Origin: Streptomyces collinus
GTDB taxonomy: Bacteria > Actinomycetota > Actinomycetes > Streptomycetales > Streptomycetaceae
DNA: 64,000 nt
Direction: 5' to 3'
Assembly (NCBI RefSeq): GCF_031348265.1
Contig: NZ_CP133771.1
Span: forward strand, 2,294,001 to 2,358,000
In this document: positions 43,425 through 53,691 of the stretch, piece by piece
Position numbering within the stretch: position 1 is the first letter of the stretch
How the letters are laid out: each line of letters starts with the position of its first letter
Translations under genes and position numbers: made by a program
The notes under the pieces: model-generated
The model's input: only the letters and a program-made list of their open reading frames with translations
What the model was told of the DNA's origin: nothing
Databases searched by the model: none

Positions 43425-44054
43425 ATGGAAAGCAGCAGTGCCGCGTCGGGCGGCAGCACGCGCCGCGAGGCCACCCGGCAGAAGCTCTACGAGGCGGCCG
43501 TCACGCTCATCGCCGAGCAGGGGTTCTCCGCCACGACCGTGGACGAGATCGCCGAGCGTGCCGGGGTCGCGAAGGGCACGGTCTACTACAACTTCGCGAG
43601 CAAGTCCGTCCTCTTCGAGGAACTGCTGCGGCACGGAGTGGGTCTGCTGACCGCCTCCCTGCGGGAAGCGGCCGAGCGGACCGCGCGGGAGGGCGGCAGC
43701 AAGGTCGACGCCCTGGACGCGATGATCCGCGCGGGGCTGGTCTTCATCGACCGCTACCCGGCCTTCACCCAGCTGTACGTGGCCGAGTTGTGGCGCACCA
43801 ACCGGGCGTGGCAGTCCACGCTGATGGTGGTCCGGCAGCAGGCCGTCGCGGTCGTGGAGGACGTCCTGCGCGAGGGTGTCGGCAACGGCGAGTTCAGCGA
43901 GGAGATCGACGTGCCGCTGACGGCGGCGGCACTGGTCGGCATGGTCCTGGTCGCCGCGCTCGACTGGAAGTCGTTCCAGCCGGAGCGTTCCCTGGACGAC
44001 GTCCACGCGGCCCTGTCGCGGCTGCTCCAGGGGCGGGTCAGCGGCTGCCGCTGA
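43425..44054 (+). CDS. TetR/AcrR family transcriptional regulator
   Basis: 209 aa from the ATG at 43425; a GTG at 43410 with GGAAAGG upstream is an alternative giving 214 aa. N-terminal HTH: TRQKLYEAAVTLIAEQGFSATTVDEIAERAGVAKGTVYYNFASKSVLFEELL, a textbook TetR domain. The C-terminal part (about 75-205) is the helical ligand domain. It sits 71 bp after the YhgE gene and probably represses the cassette through the palindrome at 40407-40420; that link is inference. Confidence 0.92.
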   Translation: MESSSAASGGSTRREATRQKLYEAAVTLIAEQGFSATTVDEIAERAGVAKGTVYYNFASKSVLFEELLRHGVGLLTASLREAAERTAREGGSKVDALDAMIRAGLVFIDRYPAFTQLYVAELWRTNRAWQSTLMVVRQQAVAVVEDVLREGVGNGEFSEEIDVPLTAAALVGMVLVAALDWKSFQPERSLDDVHAALSRLLQGRVSGCR

Positions 44055-44076
44055 CCCCGCCTGCGGCGAGCGTGCG

Positions 44077-44132
44077 AAGGCGCCGGTCCGCTGTGGCCGC
44101 GTCCCCCGCGGGCCACCTCGAACCGGCGCCTT
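44077..44132 (+). terminator. long hairpin after the TetR gene
   Basis: Outer stem AAGGCGCCGGT (44077-44087) with ACCGGCGCCTT (44122-44132), and an inner stem GTGGCCGCG (44093-44101) with CGCGGGCCAC (44107-44116, one bulge). It begins 23 bp after the stop. Confidence 0.75.
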
Positions 44133-44139
44133 CCGTGCT

Positions 44140-44221
44140 CCCCCGTTTCCTGCTCCCCCGTACGTTCCCCCCGCAGGACCCCCGTTGCGGTCGTCCCCCG
44201 GTTATCCCCCGGTTCTCCCCC
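44140..44221. repeat. seven C5-C6 tracts in 82 bp (G-quadruplex potential on the minus strand)
   Basis: C runs of five or six at 44140-44144, 44155-44159, 44167-44172, 44179-44183, 44195-44199, 44206-44210 and 44217-44221, most in the context TCCCCCG. The minus strand therefore has seven G5-G6 tracts with loops of 6-11 nt. Confidence 0.8.
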
Positions 44222-44551
44222 GTGCCTCGCTCCCGCCGACACCGCCGGCGGAAGGAGCGGATCGTGGGCCGGCTCCGTTCCGGCGCCCCGTGTCGCCGGT
44301 GCCGGAGCCGTGCCCCTTTCCGTGTCTCCACTCTCCCGTCCGCGCAGGTCGTCCCCCATCCGCGCGCGTACTCAACTCCCCGGCTAGGTACGGATACTCA
44401 GTCCTGCGCACGCGGCACCACAGCGCTGTGCCGCCGCCTGGTCACGATCACCTCCGCGCCCGTACTCGGAGGCCACCGGCAGGGGCCGTCGGGAGGTAGC
44501 GGCAGGGGGCCGTCGGCGGAGGCTGTCGGTGGAGGCCGATAAAGTCGCCGC

Positions 44552-46042
44552 ATGGCACGGATTGCGGTGATCGGCGCCGGGATGGGCGCGCTGACGGCTG
44601 CCGCCCGGCTGGCCGTCGCGGGCCACCGGGTGGCGGTGTACGAGCGGACGGACACCTACGGCGGAGCGCTGCGCCGCTTCGAGCGCGACGGCTTCTCCTT
44701 CGACACCGGCCCCGCCCTGCTGCCGCTGCCGGCCGTCTATCGCGACCTGTTCGTCAAGACCGGCAAGGAGCCGCTGGAGTCCTGCGTCGAGCTGGTCCAG
44801 GTCGATCCGTCGTCCCGGCACGTGTTCGCGGACGGCACGGCGGTGTCGCTGCCGAACGCCTCGCGCGCGGGCGTCGTCGCCGCCCTGGACGAGGGGCTCG
44901 GCGCGGGCGCCGGGAAGCGCTGGGGCGACTTCCTGGTCAGGGCCCGCGAGGCCTGGGACCGGACCCGCCGGCCGCTGCTGGAGGAGCCCCTCTGGCCGAA
45001 CTGGCAGGTGCTGGCCGAGCGCGAGCCCTACCCGTCGGTGCCGCACAAGCGGCTGCTGCGCACCCGCCGGGCCGGCACCCTCGCCGAGGTCGGCGCCTGG
45101 GAGCTGCGCGACCCCCGGCTCGCGGCACTCCTGGAGAGCCACGCCCTCGGATACGGCCTGGACCCCCGGGCCGCCCCGGCGAGCGCGGCCGTTCTGCCGT
45201 ACATGGAGCACGCCTTCGGCACCTGGTACGTGCGCGGCGGCCTGCGCGAGCTGGCGCGGGCGGTGTACGAGCGGTGTCTGGCCCGCAGGGTCGAGTTCCA
45301 CTTCGGCGCCGAGGTCACCGGCGTGCTGGAGAAGGACGGCCGGGCGTCCGGGGTGGAGCTCGCCGACGGGTCGGTCGCGGAGGCGGACTTCGTGGTCGCC
45401 GGCGTCGCGCCCGGCGTCCTGGCCCGGATGACGGCCGGCACCCTCCTGCGGGATGAGAGCGAGGTTCCGCCGCAGGGCGCCGCGGCCGGCCGGCTGACGC
45501 TCCTGCTCGCCCTGCGCGGCCCCCGCCCCGCGGGCACGGCACACCGCACGGTGGTGCACACCCCGGACCGCGAGGCCGAGCTGGAGGCCCTGTTCGGCAC
45601 GGCTGCCGGGAATCGCCGTCCGACGGTCACGGTGCTACGGCCCGACGACCCCCGCCCGGCTCCGGCGGACCACGAGGCGGTCACCGTCACGACGGCGGTG
45701 CCCGCGCGGCCCGGCCCACCTCACGGCGACCTCGTGGACCACATGATCACCGCCGCCGAACGGGCCGTACCCGGTCTGCGCGACCGCCTCCTCTGGCATG
45801 AGACACGCACCCCGGCCGACACCGCGGACGAGACGGGTGCGGAGGGCGGGGCGGTGCCGGTGCCGGCCCTGGCGGCGGCCGGCGGGCAGCTGCTGCATCC
45901 GTCCAACGGCACACGGGTGCCCGGCCTGTTCACCGTGGGCGGCTGGGCGCACCCCGGCGGCGGACTGCCGCACGCGGGCATGTCGGGCGCGCTGGTCGCG
46001 GGGCTGATCGTGGAGGGGCCGGAGTTCCGCGGCTCGCAGTGA
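44552..46042 (+). CDS. phytoene-desaturase-like FAD-dependent oxidoreductase
   Basis: 496 aa. N-terminal dinucleotide motif IAVIGAGMGALTAAARLAVAGHRVAVYERTDTYGGALRRFERDGFSFDTGPALL is the CrtI/phytoene desaturase and amine-oxidase-type signature. The C-terminal FTVGGWAHPGGGLPHAGMSGALVAGLI is the matching FAD-binding segment. In between it diverges and has a proline-rich part (about 365-385). Carotenoid or other lipid-like substrate is possible, but no other carotenoid gene is nearby, so the substrate is unknown. Convergent with the next gene. Confidence 0.88.
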   Translation: MARIAVIGAGMGALTAAARLAVAGHRVAVYERTDTYGGALRRFERDGFSFDTGPALLPLPAVYRDLFVKTGKEPLESCVELVQVDPSSRHVFADGTAVSLPNASRAGVVAALDEGLGAGAGKRWGDFLVRAREAWDRTRRPLLEEPLWPNWQVLAEREPYPSVPHKRLLRTRRAGTLAEVGAWELRDPRLAALLESHALGYGLDPRAAPASAAVLPYMEHAFGTWYVRGGLRELARAVYERCLARRVEFHFGAEVTGVLEKDGRASGVELADGSVAEADFVVAGVAPGVLARMTAGTLLRDESEVPPQGAAAGRLTLLLALRGPRPAGTAHRTVVHTPDREAELEALFGTAAGNRRPTVTVLRPDDPRPAPADHEAVTVTTAVPARPGPPHGDLVDHMITAAERAVPGLRDRLLWHETRTPADTADETGAEGGAVPVPALAAAGGQLLHPSNGTRVPGLFTVGGWAHPGGGLPHAGMSGALVAGLIVEGPEFRGSQ

Positions 46043-46098
46043 ACGCGACGCCCCGGCGGGACCGAAGCCCCGGAAGACGCCTCGGCGCGACCTGCGCC

Positions 46099-47046
46099 TC
46101 AGAAACGGTACTGCTCGTCGAAGCCGTTGCCCTGCGGCTGCTGCCCGCCACCCTGGTACGGGTACGGCTGCTCCGGCGGCAGCTCCTGCCCGTACTCGTC
46201 GGTGTTGCGCTGCTGCGGGACCCACACCCCGCCGGGCGGGGTCTCGCCGCCGTAGGTGCCGGCGTACTGCTGCTGGCCGGTGGCGTCGTAGCCCTGCTGC
46301 TGGCCGTAGTACTGCTGGTCGCCGTAGGTGCCGTCGTACGTGCCCTGGCCGTAGTTCGACGAACCGATGTACGGGTCTGAATAGGCGGCGTACTGCTGCT
46401 GGCCGGTGGCGTCGTAGCCCTGCTGCTGGCCGTAGCCGGAGTAGTCGTAGGCGTAGGACTGGTCGGCGGCCTGGGCGGCGTACTGGTCGTGGGCCTGCTG
46501 TCCCGTGGCCTGGTACCCGCTGTCGTAGGTGCCGTAGGAGCCGGTGTCCTCCGGCATGGGCTGCGGCTCGTAGACGGCCGTGGTCTCGGCGGCCGTCGGC
46601 TGGTGAGCGGGGCGGGCGGGGGTGAAGACGTCGTCGCGGTCGTAGTCGTCGTCCTGGCCGTAGGCGGCGGTGTCGCGGCGGTAGGCGCCGGCCTCGTCGT
46701 CGTAGCCGCCCTCGGCCTCCAGGCCGGAGACCTCCAGGGTCGGTTCCTGGCGGCCGCGCTCACCGCGGCGGCGCTTGCTGCCGCCCAGCGCGGGCGCGTT
46801 CATCGCCCAGCCGGCCGCGAAGCCGCTGCGGAACGACAGGGTGACGTAGGTCTGCCCGACGGCGAAGGCGGCCGCGCCGAGGCCGATCACGACGACCGAC
46901 GGGATCAGAACACCGACGACGACACCGAGGAACCCGGCGAAGGCCAGCAGCCGCCAGCGCAGCCGCGCCTTGTACTGCAGCAGCACCTCGCCCAGCAGCC
47001 ACAGCGCGACGATGCCGAACGCGATGTAGAGGACCGCCCAGCCCAT
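46099..47046 (-). CDS. membrane protein with Tyr/Gln/Gly-rich low-complexity C-terminal tail
   Basis: 315 aa from the ATG at 47046 (GWAVLYIAFGIVALWLLGEVLL follows). Two membrane helices (about 3-22 and 35-60, the latter FAGFLGVVVGVLIPSVVVIGLGAAAF) are followed by a basic SKRRRGERGR patch, then about 200 residues rich in Tyr, Gln, Gly, Asp, Thr and Ala, including two copies of YGQQQGYDATGQQQYA. Composition resembles prion-like or condensate-forming regions. I know no function; similar proteins occur beside metF in streptomycetes. The ORF frame also stays open upstream across metF but that is not coding. Confidence 0.82.
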   Translation of the reverse strand: MGWAVLYIAFGIVALWLLGEVLLQYKARLRWRLLAFAGFLGVVVGVLIPSVVVIGLGAAAFAVGQTYVTLSFRSGFAAGWAMNAPALGGSKRRRGERGRQEPTLEVSGLEAEGGYDDEAGAYRRDTAAYGQDDDYDRDDVFTPARPAHQPTAAETTAVYEPQPMPEDTGSYGTYDSGYQATGQQAHDQYAAQAADQSYAYDYSGYGQQQGYDATGQQQYAAYSDPYIGSSNYGQGTYDGTYGDQQYYGQQQGYDATGQQQYAGTYGGETPPGGVWVPQQRNTDEYGQELPPEQPYPYQGGGQQPQGNGFDEQYRF

Positions 47047-47102
47047 GTACGCCCCTCTCCCAGTGGCCGCTACGCAGTGTGTCGTATACCGATGCGAACG
47101 GT

Positions 47103-48026
47103 CTAGGCCTGCGATGGATGGTGCAGGCCAAGGTTTTCGTAGATTTCCAGTGTCGCGGTGGAGTTGTTGAGCGTGATGAAGTGCAAGCCGGGCACCCCCT
47201 CGGCGAGCAGCTGCGCACAGAACTCCGTGGCGAATTCGATACCAATGGAGCGTACAGCGGCCGGATCGTCTTTTGCTGTGAGGATCCGCTCTTTCAGGGC
47301 GGCCGGGAACGCGGCGTTGGTGAGGGACCCGATCCGCTCCAGGGTCTTCACGCTCGCGATCGGCATGATCTCGGGGATGATCGGGGTGTCGCAGCCTGCG
47401 GCCGAGACCCGGTCGCGCAGCCGGAGGTAGTCCTCCGGCTGGAAGAACATCTGCGTGATGGCGTAGTCCGCGCCCGCCCGGCACTTGTCGACGAAGTGGC
47501 GGACGTCGGTGTCCCAGTCGGCGGAGCGCGGGTGCATCGCCGGGAAGGCGGCGACGCCCACGCAGAAGTCGCCGGACGCCTTGATCAGCTCCACGAGTTC
47601 GGCGGCGTAGGCGAGACCGCGGGGGTGCGGCACCCAGTCGCCCATGGGGTCGCCGGGCGGGTCGCCGCGCAGGGCGAGCATGTTGCGGATCCCGGCGTCG
47701 GCGTACTGGCCGATGATGTTGCGCAGGTCGGCCACCGAGTGGTCGACCGCGGTGAGGTGGGCGATCGGGGTGAGGGTGGTGTCGGAGGCGATCGCCTCGG
47801 TCGCCTTGACCGTGCCCGCGCGGGTGGAACCGCCCGCGCCGTAGGTCACGGAGACGAAGTCGGGCGCCACCGCCTCGACCCGGCGCAGCGCGTTCCACAG
47901 GTTCCGCTCGCCCTTCGGGGTCTTGGGGGCGTAGAACTCGAACGAGTACGTCGTCTTGCCGGCCGCGAGCATGTCGCGGACGGTGCGGGCGTGGTCCGAC
48001 CTGATGGATGCGGTGCCGAGGGCCAT
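47103..48026 (-). CDS. metF: methylenetetrahydrofolate reductase
   Basis: 307 aa. [66 protein letters not shown] and [14 protein letters not shown] are MetF TIM-barrel motifs that bind FAD and folate. It reduces 5,10-methylene-THF to 5-methyl-THF for methionine synthesis. 56 bp separate it from the membrane protein downstream, so co-transcription is possible. Confidence 0.95.
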   Translation of the reverse strand: MALGTASIRSDHARTVRDMLAAGKTTYSFEFYAPKTPKGERNLWNALRRVEAVAPDFVSVTYGAGGSTRAGTVKATEAIASDTTLTPIAHLTAVDHSVADLRNIIGQYADAGIRNMLALRGDPPGDPMGDWVPHPRGLAYAAELVELIKASGDFCVGVAAFPAMHPRSADWDTDVRHFVDKCRAGADYAITQMFFQPEDYLRLRDRVSAAGCDTPIIPEIMPIASVKTLERIGSLTNAAFPAALKERILTAKDDPAAVRSIGIEFATEFCAQLLAEGVPGLHFITLNNSTATLEIYENLGLHHPSQA

Positions 48027-48094
48027 ACCGGCAGGTTAGCCAGGGGAGGTCGGTCCCCCAACCATGGGCCGGGATTTGCCCGGATTGTCCCCTT

Positions 48095-48115
48095 GTTGTC
48101 CACCCCTTGGACAAC
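48095..48115. promoter_or_regulatory. inverted repeat in the thiE-metF gap, candidate operator or hairpin
   Basis: GTTGTCCA (48095-48102) and TGGACAAC (48108-48115) form perfect 8-bp arms around CCCCT, 69 bp before the metF start on the minus strand; another TTGTCC (48085-48090) stands just beside it. It could be a metF operator or end the thiE transcript. Confidence 0.55.
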
Positions 48116-48147
48116 CGTCTCGGCCGGGCCTGCCGTTCGGACAGGCC

Positions 48148-48807
48148 CTAGACCTCCCGCAGCCGCTTCGCGAACACGGCCGCCGCGGCCCCCGGGTCGT
48201 CGGCCTCGGTGATCGCCCGTACGACCACGACGCGCCGGGCGCCCGCTTCGAGGACCTGGTCGAGGTTGCCGAGGTCGATGCCGCCGATGGCGAACCAGGG
48301 GCGGTCGGTGCCGAGAGCGGCGGTGTACCGGACGAGGTCCAGGCCGGGCGCGTGACGGCCCGGCTTGGTGGGGGTCGGCCAGCAGGGGCCGGTGCAGAAG
48401 TAGTCCACGCCCGGCTGGACGGCGGCCGCGGCGGCCTCGGACTCGGCGTGGGTGGAGCGGCCGATCAGGACGTCGTCGCCGAGGAGCGCGCGGGCCGCGG
48501 GAACGGGGAGGTCGCCCTGGCCGAGGTGCAGCACGTCGGCGCCGGCGGCGTGCGCGACGTCCGCCCGGTCGTTGACCGCGAGCAGCTTGCCGTGCCGGGC
48601 GCAGGCGTCGGCGAAGAGAGCCAGGTGCTCCAGCTCCTCGCCGGCCTCCATGCCCTTGTCCCGCAACTGCACGATGTCGACCCCGCCGGACAGTACGGCG
48701 TCGAGGAACGCGCCGAGGTCGCCCTGCCGCTTGCGCGCGTCGGTGCAGAGGTAGACCCGGGCGTCGGCGAGCTGGGCCCGGGCGGTGGCGGCGGCGGTGC
48801 CGGTCAT
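48148..48807 (-). CDS. thiE: thiamine phosphate synthase
   Basis: 219 aa TIM barrel. [108 protein letters not shown] and [12 protein letters not shown] are ThiE motifs for pyrophosphate and thiazole binding. It joins HMP-PP and the thiazole phosphate to thiamine phosphate. Unlike thiO, it has no TPP riboswitch signature upstream. Confidence 0.95.
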   Translation of the reverse strand: MTGTAAATARAQLADARVYLCTDARKRQGDLGAFLDAVLSGGVDIVQLRDKGMEAGEELEHLALFADACARHGKLLAVNDRADVAHAAGADVLHLGQGDLPVPAARALLGDDVLIGRSTHAESEAAAAAVQPGVDYFCTGPCWPTPTKPGRHAPGLDLVRYTAALGTDRPWFAIGGIDLGNLDQVLEAGARRVVVVRAITEADDPGAAAAVFAKRLREV

Positions 48808-49166
48808 GCATGTCCCCCTGGGTGTCGTGGCGGGCGGGCCGGTGGGCCGGTCCGTGCGTCGGCGGCGTGCGGGCTTGTGAGCCCGTCCGTGCGTCGGCGG
48901 CGCGCGGGAGCGCCCGCGCGGGGACCGGCGGCGAGCGGCGCGGGAGCGCCGTGTCCCGCTGCGAACGCCTCGGGCACCCTACGCCTGCCCGCGGGTGCCG
49001 CCACGACCCCGGTGGCCGTCCCGCTGCTCCCGCGGGGACGCCCACCGGCCCGGACGGGCACGGGCCACCCCCGGGCCGTGGCCCCTCGGGTCACGGCCCC
49101 TTCGGGCGGTTGTTCAGGTCCGGCCCCGCTCGCACGGCGCCGGACGGCTGTCCGGTCGAGGCCGGG
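48808..49166. other. intergenic region upstream of thiE
   Basis: 359 bp, no gene. It contains a 24-bp direct repeat (48850-48873 and 48885-48908, 23 of 24 identical), GC-rich dyads, and a 6-bp hairpin CCGGAC-GGCT-GTCCGG (49140-49155) just after the stop of the minus-strand DNA-binding gene. No TPP-switch core (CTGAGA) is seen on the minus strand. Confidence 0.5.
48850..48908. repeat. 24-bp direct repeat, two copies
   Basis: GTCCGTGCGTCGGCGGCG followed by TGCGGG (48850-48873) and by CGCGGG (48885-48908); one mismatch in 24, spaced 35 bp start to start. Function unknown. Confidence 0.85.
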
Positions 49167-49532
49167 TCAGACCGCGAGCGCCTGGGCGCGGCGCTTCACC
49201 TCCGTGCCGCGATTCTCACTGAGCGCCTGCGCGGGGGTGCCGGGCAGGCTGGGGTCCGGGGTGAAGAGCCACTCCAGCATCTCTTCGTCCGTGAAGCCGT
49301 CGTCCCGCAGGAGCGTCAAGGTCCCGGACAGGCCCTTGACGACCTTGTCCCCGTCGATGAAGGCGGCGGGAACGTGCAGCGCGCGGTTCTCACCGCGGCG
49401 TACGGCGATGAGCTGGCCTTCCTTGACCAGCTGCCGCACACGCGTCACCTCGACGCCGAACTGTTCGGCGATGTCGGGGAGGGTGAGCCAGGCGGGGACG
49501 AGAGCATCGATCTTTGCGTCAATCTCGGTCAC
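49167..49532 (-). CDS. Rv2175c family DNA-binding protein
   Basis: 121 aa from the GTG at 49532 (TEIDAKIDALVPAWLTLPDIAEQFGV follows); a GTG at 49556 would add eight residues. An N-terminal winged helix-turn-helix (LTLPDIAEQFGVEVTRVRQLVKEGQLIAVRRGENRALHVPAAFI) and the C-terminal LRDDGFTDEEMLEWLFTPDPSLPGTPAQAL match the Rv2175c family, whose M. tuberculosis member binds DNA and is phosphorylated by the PASTA-type or related Ser/Thr kinase PknL. A PASTA kinase is encoded 4 kb away. Confidence 0.88.
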   Translation of the reverse strand: MTEIDAKIDALVPAWLTLPDIAEQFGVEVTRVRQLVKEGQLIAVRRGENRALHVPAAFIDGDKVVKGLSGTLTLLRDDGFTDEEMLEWLFTPDPSLPGTPAQALSENRGTEVKRRAQALAV

Positions 49533-49642
49533 GGAAACCAGCCTGCCATCTGCCACTGACAGTCGGAAGTCGGCACGGTCCACGCGGGCGGACGCGCCGG
49601 GCCCGGCAGGGCCGTCCGGGCGGCCTGCGAGGGCGCCGGATG

Positions 49643-50884
49643 TCAGGCCTTCGCCGCCTTCATGGGCCTGGCCGGATCCGCCAGCAGCACCGGATTCATC
49701 GCGGTGCCCGACTCGATCAGGCGGCGGCCCTGCGCCAGGTCCCGGGGCCGGCCCACCGCCAGCAGCGCGACCAGCCGCTCGCCGCGCAGCCAGCAGACCG
49801 TCCAGGCCGGTCCGGCGGGGTCGCCCCGCCACAGGATCGTGTCCGCCGCCGCGTGGTGCCCGGCGTACTGGACGAACCGCCCGAACTGCTCGGACCAGAA
49901 GTACGGCACCGGGTCGTACACCGCCGGCGTCTCCCCCGTGGCCCGGCCGACGATGTTCACGGCGACCGTGCGCGGCCCCTGGAGGGCGTTGTCCCAGTGG
50001 TGGACCAGCAGGCGCTCGCCGTAGCGCCCCGAGGGGAAGGAGGCGCAGTCGCCGACGGCGTACACGTCCGGCACGGACGTGCGCAGATGCTCGTCGGCCA
50101 CGATCTCTCCGTGCGAGCCGAGCTCGATCCCGGAACCGGCCAGCCACGCCGTCGCGGGGCGGGCGCCGATGCCGACGACCACGGCGCCCGCGGGCAGCCG
50201 CGAGCCGTCGTCGAGGAGTACCGCGCCCGGCTCGACGCGCTCCACGCGCGCGTGCGTCCGCAGGGTCACCCCGGCGTCGGCGTACCAGCCGGTCATCGGG
50301 GCGGCGACCTCGGCGGGCAGTGCTCCGGCGAGCGGCCGTTCCGCGGCTTCCACGACGGTCACCGCGCAGCCCGCCTCGCGGGCGGCCGTGGCGAACTCGG
50401 CGCCGATCCAGCCCGCGCCGACGACCACGATGTCGTGCCGCCGGGCCAGGACCGGCCGCAGCCGCTCGGCGTCGTCCAGGGTGCGCAGCAGATGCACGCC
50501 GGGCACGCCCTCCGCGCCGGGCAGCCGGACCGGTTCGGCGCCGGTCGCGACGACCAGGACGTCGTACGGCACGGGTCCGTCCTCGGTGTCCAGTTCATGG
50601 TCGGCGGGGCGCAGGCCCAGCACCTCGCAGCCGAGCCGCAGTTCGACGCCGAGGGCTTCGAAGTCGACGTCGAAGGCGGAACCCTCGGACTTGCCGAGCA
50701 GGACGGCCTTGGACAACGGGGGCCGGTCATAGGGCTGGTGGGGCTCGGCGCCGAGCAGGATCACGTCACCGGTGAAGCCCCGCTCGCGCAGGGCGACGGC
50801 GGTCTGCACCCCGGCCATGCCCGCACCCGCCACGACGACGCGCCGCGGCGCGGACGAACCTGGTTCCTGCGTCTGCTCGCTCAC
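49643..50884 (-). CDS. FAD-dependent NAD(P)H oxidoreductase, ferredoxin-reductase type
   Basis: 413 aa. FAD motif VVVAGAGMAGVQTAVALRERGF, QPYDRPPLSKAVLLG, the NAD motif DIVVVGAGWIGAEFATAAREAG, and VYAVGDCASFPSGRYGERLLVHHWDNALQG are those of rubredoxin/putidaredoxin reductases, with the Reductase_C domain at the end. It passes electrons from NAD(P)H to a small iron-sulfur protein, perhaps for a cytochrome P450; no ferredoxin gene is adjacent. Confidence 0.9.
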   Translation of the reverse strand: MSEQTQEPGSSAPRRVVVAGAGMAGVQTAVALRERGFTGDVILLGAEPHQPYDRPPLSKAVLLGKSEGSAFDVDFEALGVELRLGCEVLGLRPADHELDTEDGPVPYDVLVVATGAEPVRLPGAEGVPGVHLLRTLDDAERLRPVLARRHDIVVVGAGWIGAEFATAAREAGCAVTVVEAAERPLAGALPAEVAAPMTGWYADAGVTLRTHARVERVEPGAVLLDDGSRLPAGAVVVGIGARPATAWLAGSGIELGSHGEIVADEHLRTSVPDVYAVGDCASFPSGRYGERLLVHHWDNALQGPRTVAVNIVGRATGETPAVYDPVPYFWSEQFGRFVQYAGHHAAADTILWRGDPAGPAWTVCWLRGERLVALLAVGRPRDLAQGRRLIESGTAMNPVLLADPARPMKAAKA

Positions 50885-50916
50885 CTGATCACCATAGACA
50901 CCTGACGAATTGTCAG

Positions 50917-51267
50917 TCAGTCCTCATGCTCCGTGACCTGCTCCACAACGCTCGTGCCGCTGCCCTGCTGGGACTCCCACTCCCAGGTCTCCTCCAGCCG
51001 CACCCGCCCGTCGGGCAGCTCCACGACCGCCGACACGCAGTGCCCCGAGGAAGTGGTCCCGTCCCGCTTGAGCTGGACGTACCGGAAGTCCAGCCGGTCA
51101 CCTTCCCGGGTACCCACGAGATGGCCGCGTACGACGTCGCCGCCCGCGTACTCGGCCCAGATCTCGCCCTGCCGCTCGTGGTACGTGAAGCGGGTGCGGG
51201 TGCCCACCTGGCCCGGTGCCTGGTCGGCGACCGGGGCGAGGACGAGACCGTCGAGGGACCGGGACAT
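50917..51267 (-). CDS. conserved small protein, N-acetylglutamate-synthase-like annotation family
   Basis: 116 aa from the ATG at 51267. RFTYHERQGEIWAEYAGGDVVRGHLVGTREGDRLDFRYVQLKRDGTTSSGHCVSAVVELPDGRVRLEETWEWE is a beta-rich family often labelled n-acetylglutamate synthase without evidence; the sequence has no GNAT motif. Its real role is unknown, and a lipocalin-like beta barrel is likely. It is divergent from thiO, with the TPP riboswitch in between. Confidence 0.75.
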   Translation of the reverse strand: MSRSLDGLVLAPVADQAPGQVGTRTRFTYHERQGEIWAEYAGGDVVRGHLVGTREGDRLDFRYVQLKRDGTTSSGHCVSAVVELPDGRVRLEETWEWESQQGSGTSVVEQVTEHED

Positions 51268-51324
51268 GGACGGAGGCTCCCTTACTGCGGCACGGGGCAT
51301 CGGGCTAGGGTGGCCAACGTAAAG

Positions 51325-51416
51325 CACTCGCGGGAGCCCGGACGCACCGGGCTGAGAGGGAGGCTGGCGGCCTCCGACCGTACGAACCTGATCCGGGTCA
51401 TGCCGGCGAAGGGAGG
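51325..51416 (+). ncRNA. TPP riboswitch (THI element) of thiO
   Basis: The conserved pyrimidine-binding core GGGCTGAGAGGG is at 51349-51360 and the pyrophosphate-binding part GAACCTGATCCGGGTCATGCCGGCGAAGGGAG at 51384-51415. The 3' strand of P1 includes GGGAGG (51411-51416), the ribosome site for the thiO ATG at 51429, so TPP binding should block translation of thiO and through it thiSG. TAGGGT at 51306-51311 could be the -10 of this transcript. Confidence 0.96.
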
Positions 51417-51428
51417 GGCTGGACGCCC

Positions 51429-53598
<2,170 letters not shown>

Positions 53599-53630
53599 GG
53601 ACTTGTCCACACGTCACAGGTCGGCTGCAG

Positions 53631-53658
53631 TCCCGCCCCGAAATCGGGCGGGGCGGGA
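53631..53658 (+). terminator. terminator of the thiO-thiS-thiG operon
   Basis: 10-bp stem TCCCGCCCCG (53631-53640) with CGGGGCGGGA (53649-53658), 8-nt loop, 32 bp after the thiG stop. Confidence 0.8.
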
Positions 53659-53678
53659 GAGCTGTCGGTGGCGGCTCG

Positions 53679-53684
53679 TACACT
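53679..53684 (+). promoter_or_regulatory. candidate -10 element of a leaderless PASTA kinase transcript
   Basis: TACACT ends 7 bp before the GTG at 53692, the distance expected for a transcript starting at the start codon. No ribosome site or -35 is apparent. Confidence 0.4.
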
Positions 53685-53691
53685 CGCCTGC

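Larger units (their letters stand above)
44055..44551. other. 497-bp intergenic region with a terminator and C-tract array
   Basis: No gene found on either strand. It holds the branched hairpin at 44077-44132, the C-tract array at 44140-44221 and, nearer the oxidoreductase, GGCCGTCGG repeats (GGCCACCGGCAGGGGCCGTCGGGAGG, GGGGGCCGTCGGCGGAGG at about 44470-44525). The promoter of the oxidoreductase gene must be within the last 150 bp; TAGGTA at 44385 is a possible -10. Confidence 0.55.

Noticed and set aside
47047..48114. Extension of the Tyr/Gln-rich membrane protein frame across metF
   Set aside because: metF has complete family motifs in another frame; the membrane protein has a natural ATG at 47046.
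48808..49166. TPP riboswitch for thiE
   Set aside because: No CTGAGA core or GAACCTGATC segment on the minus strand.
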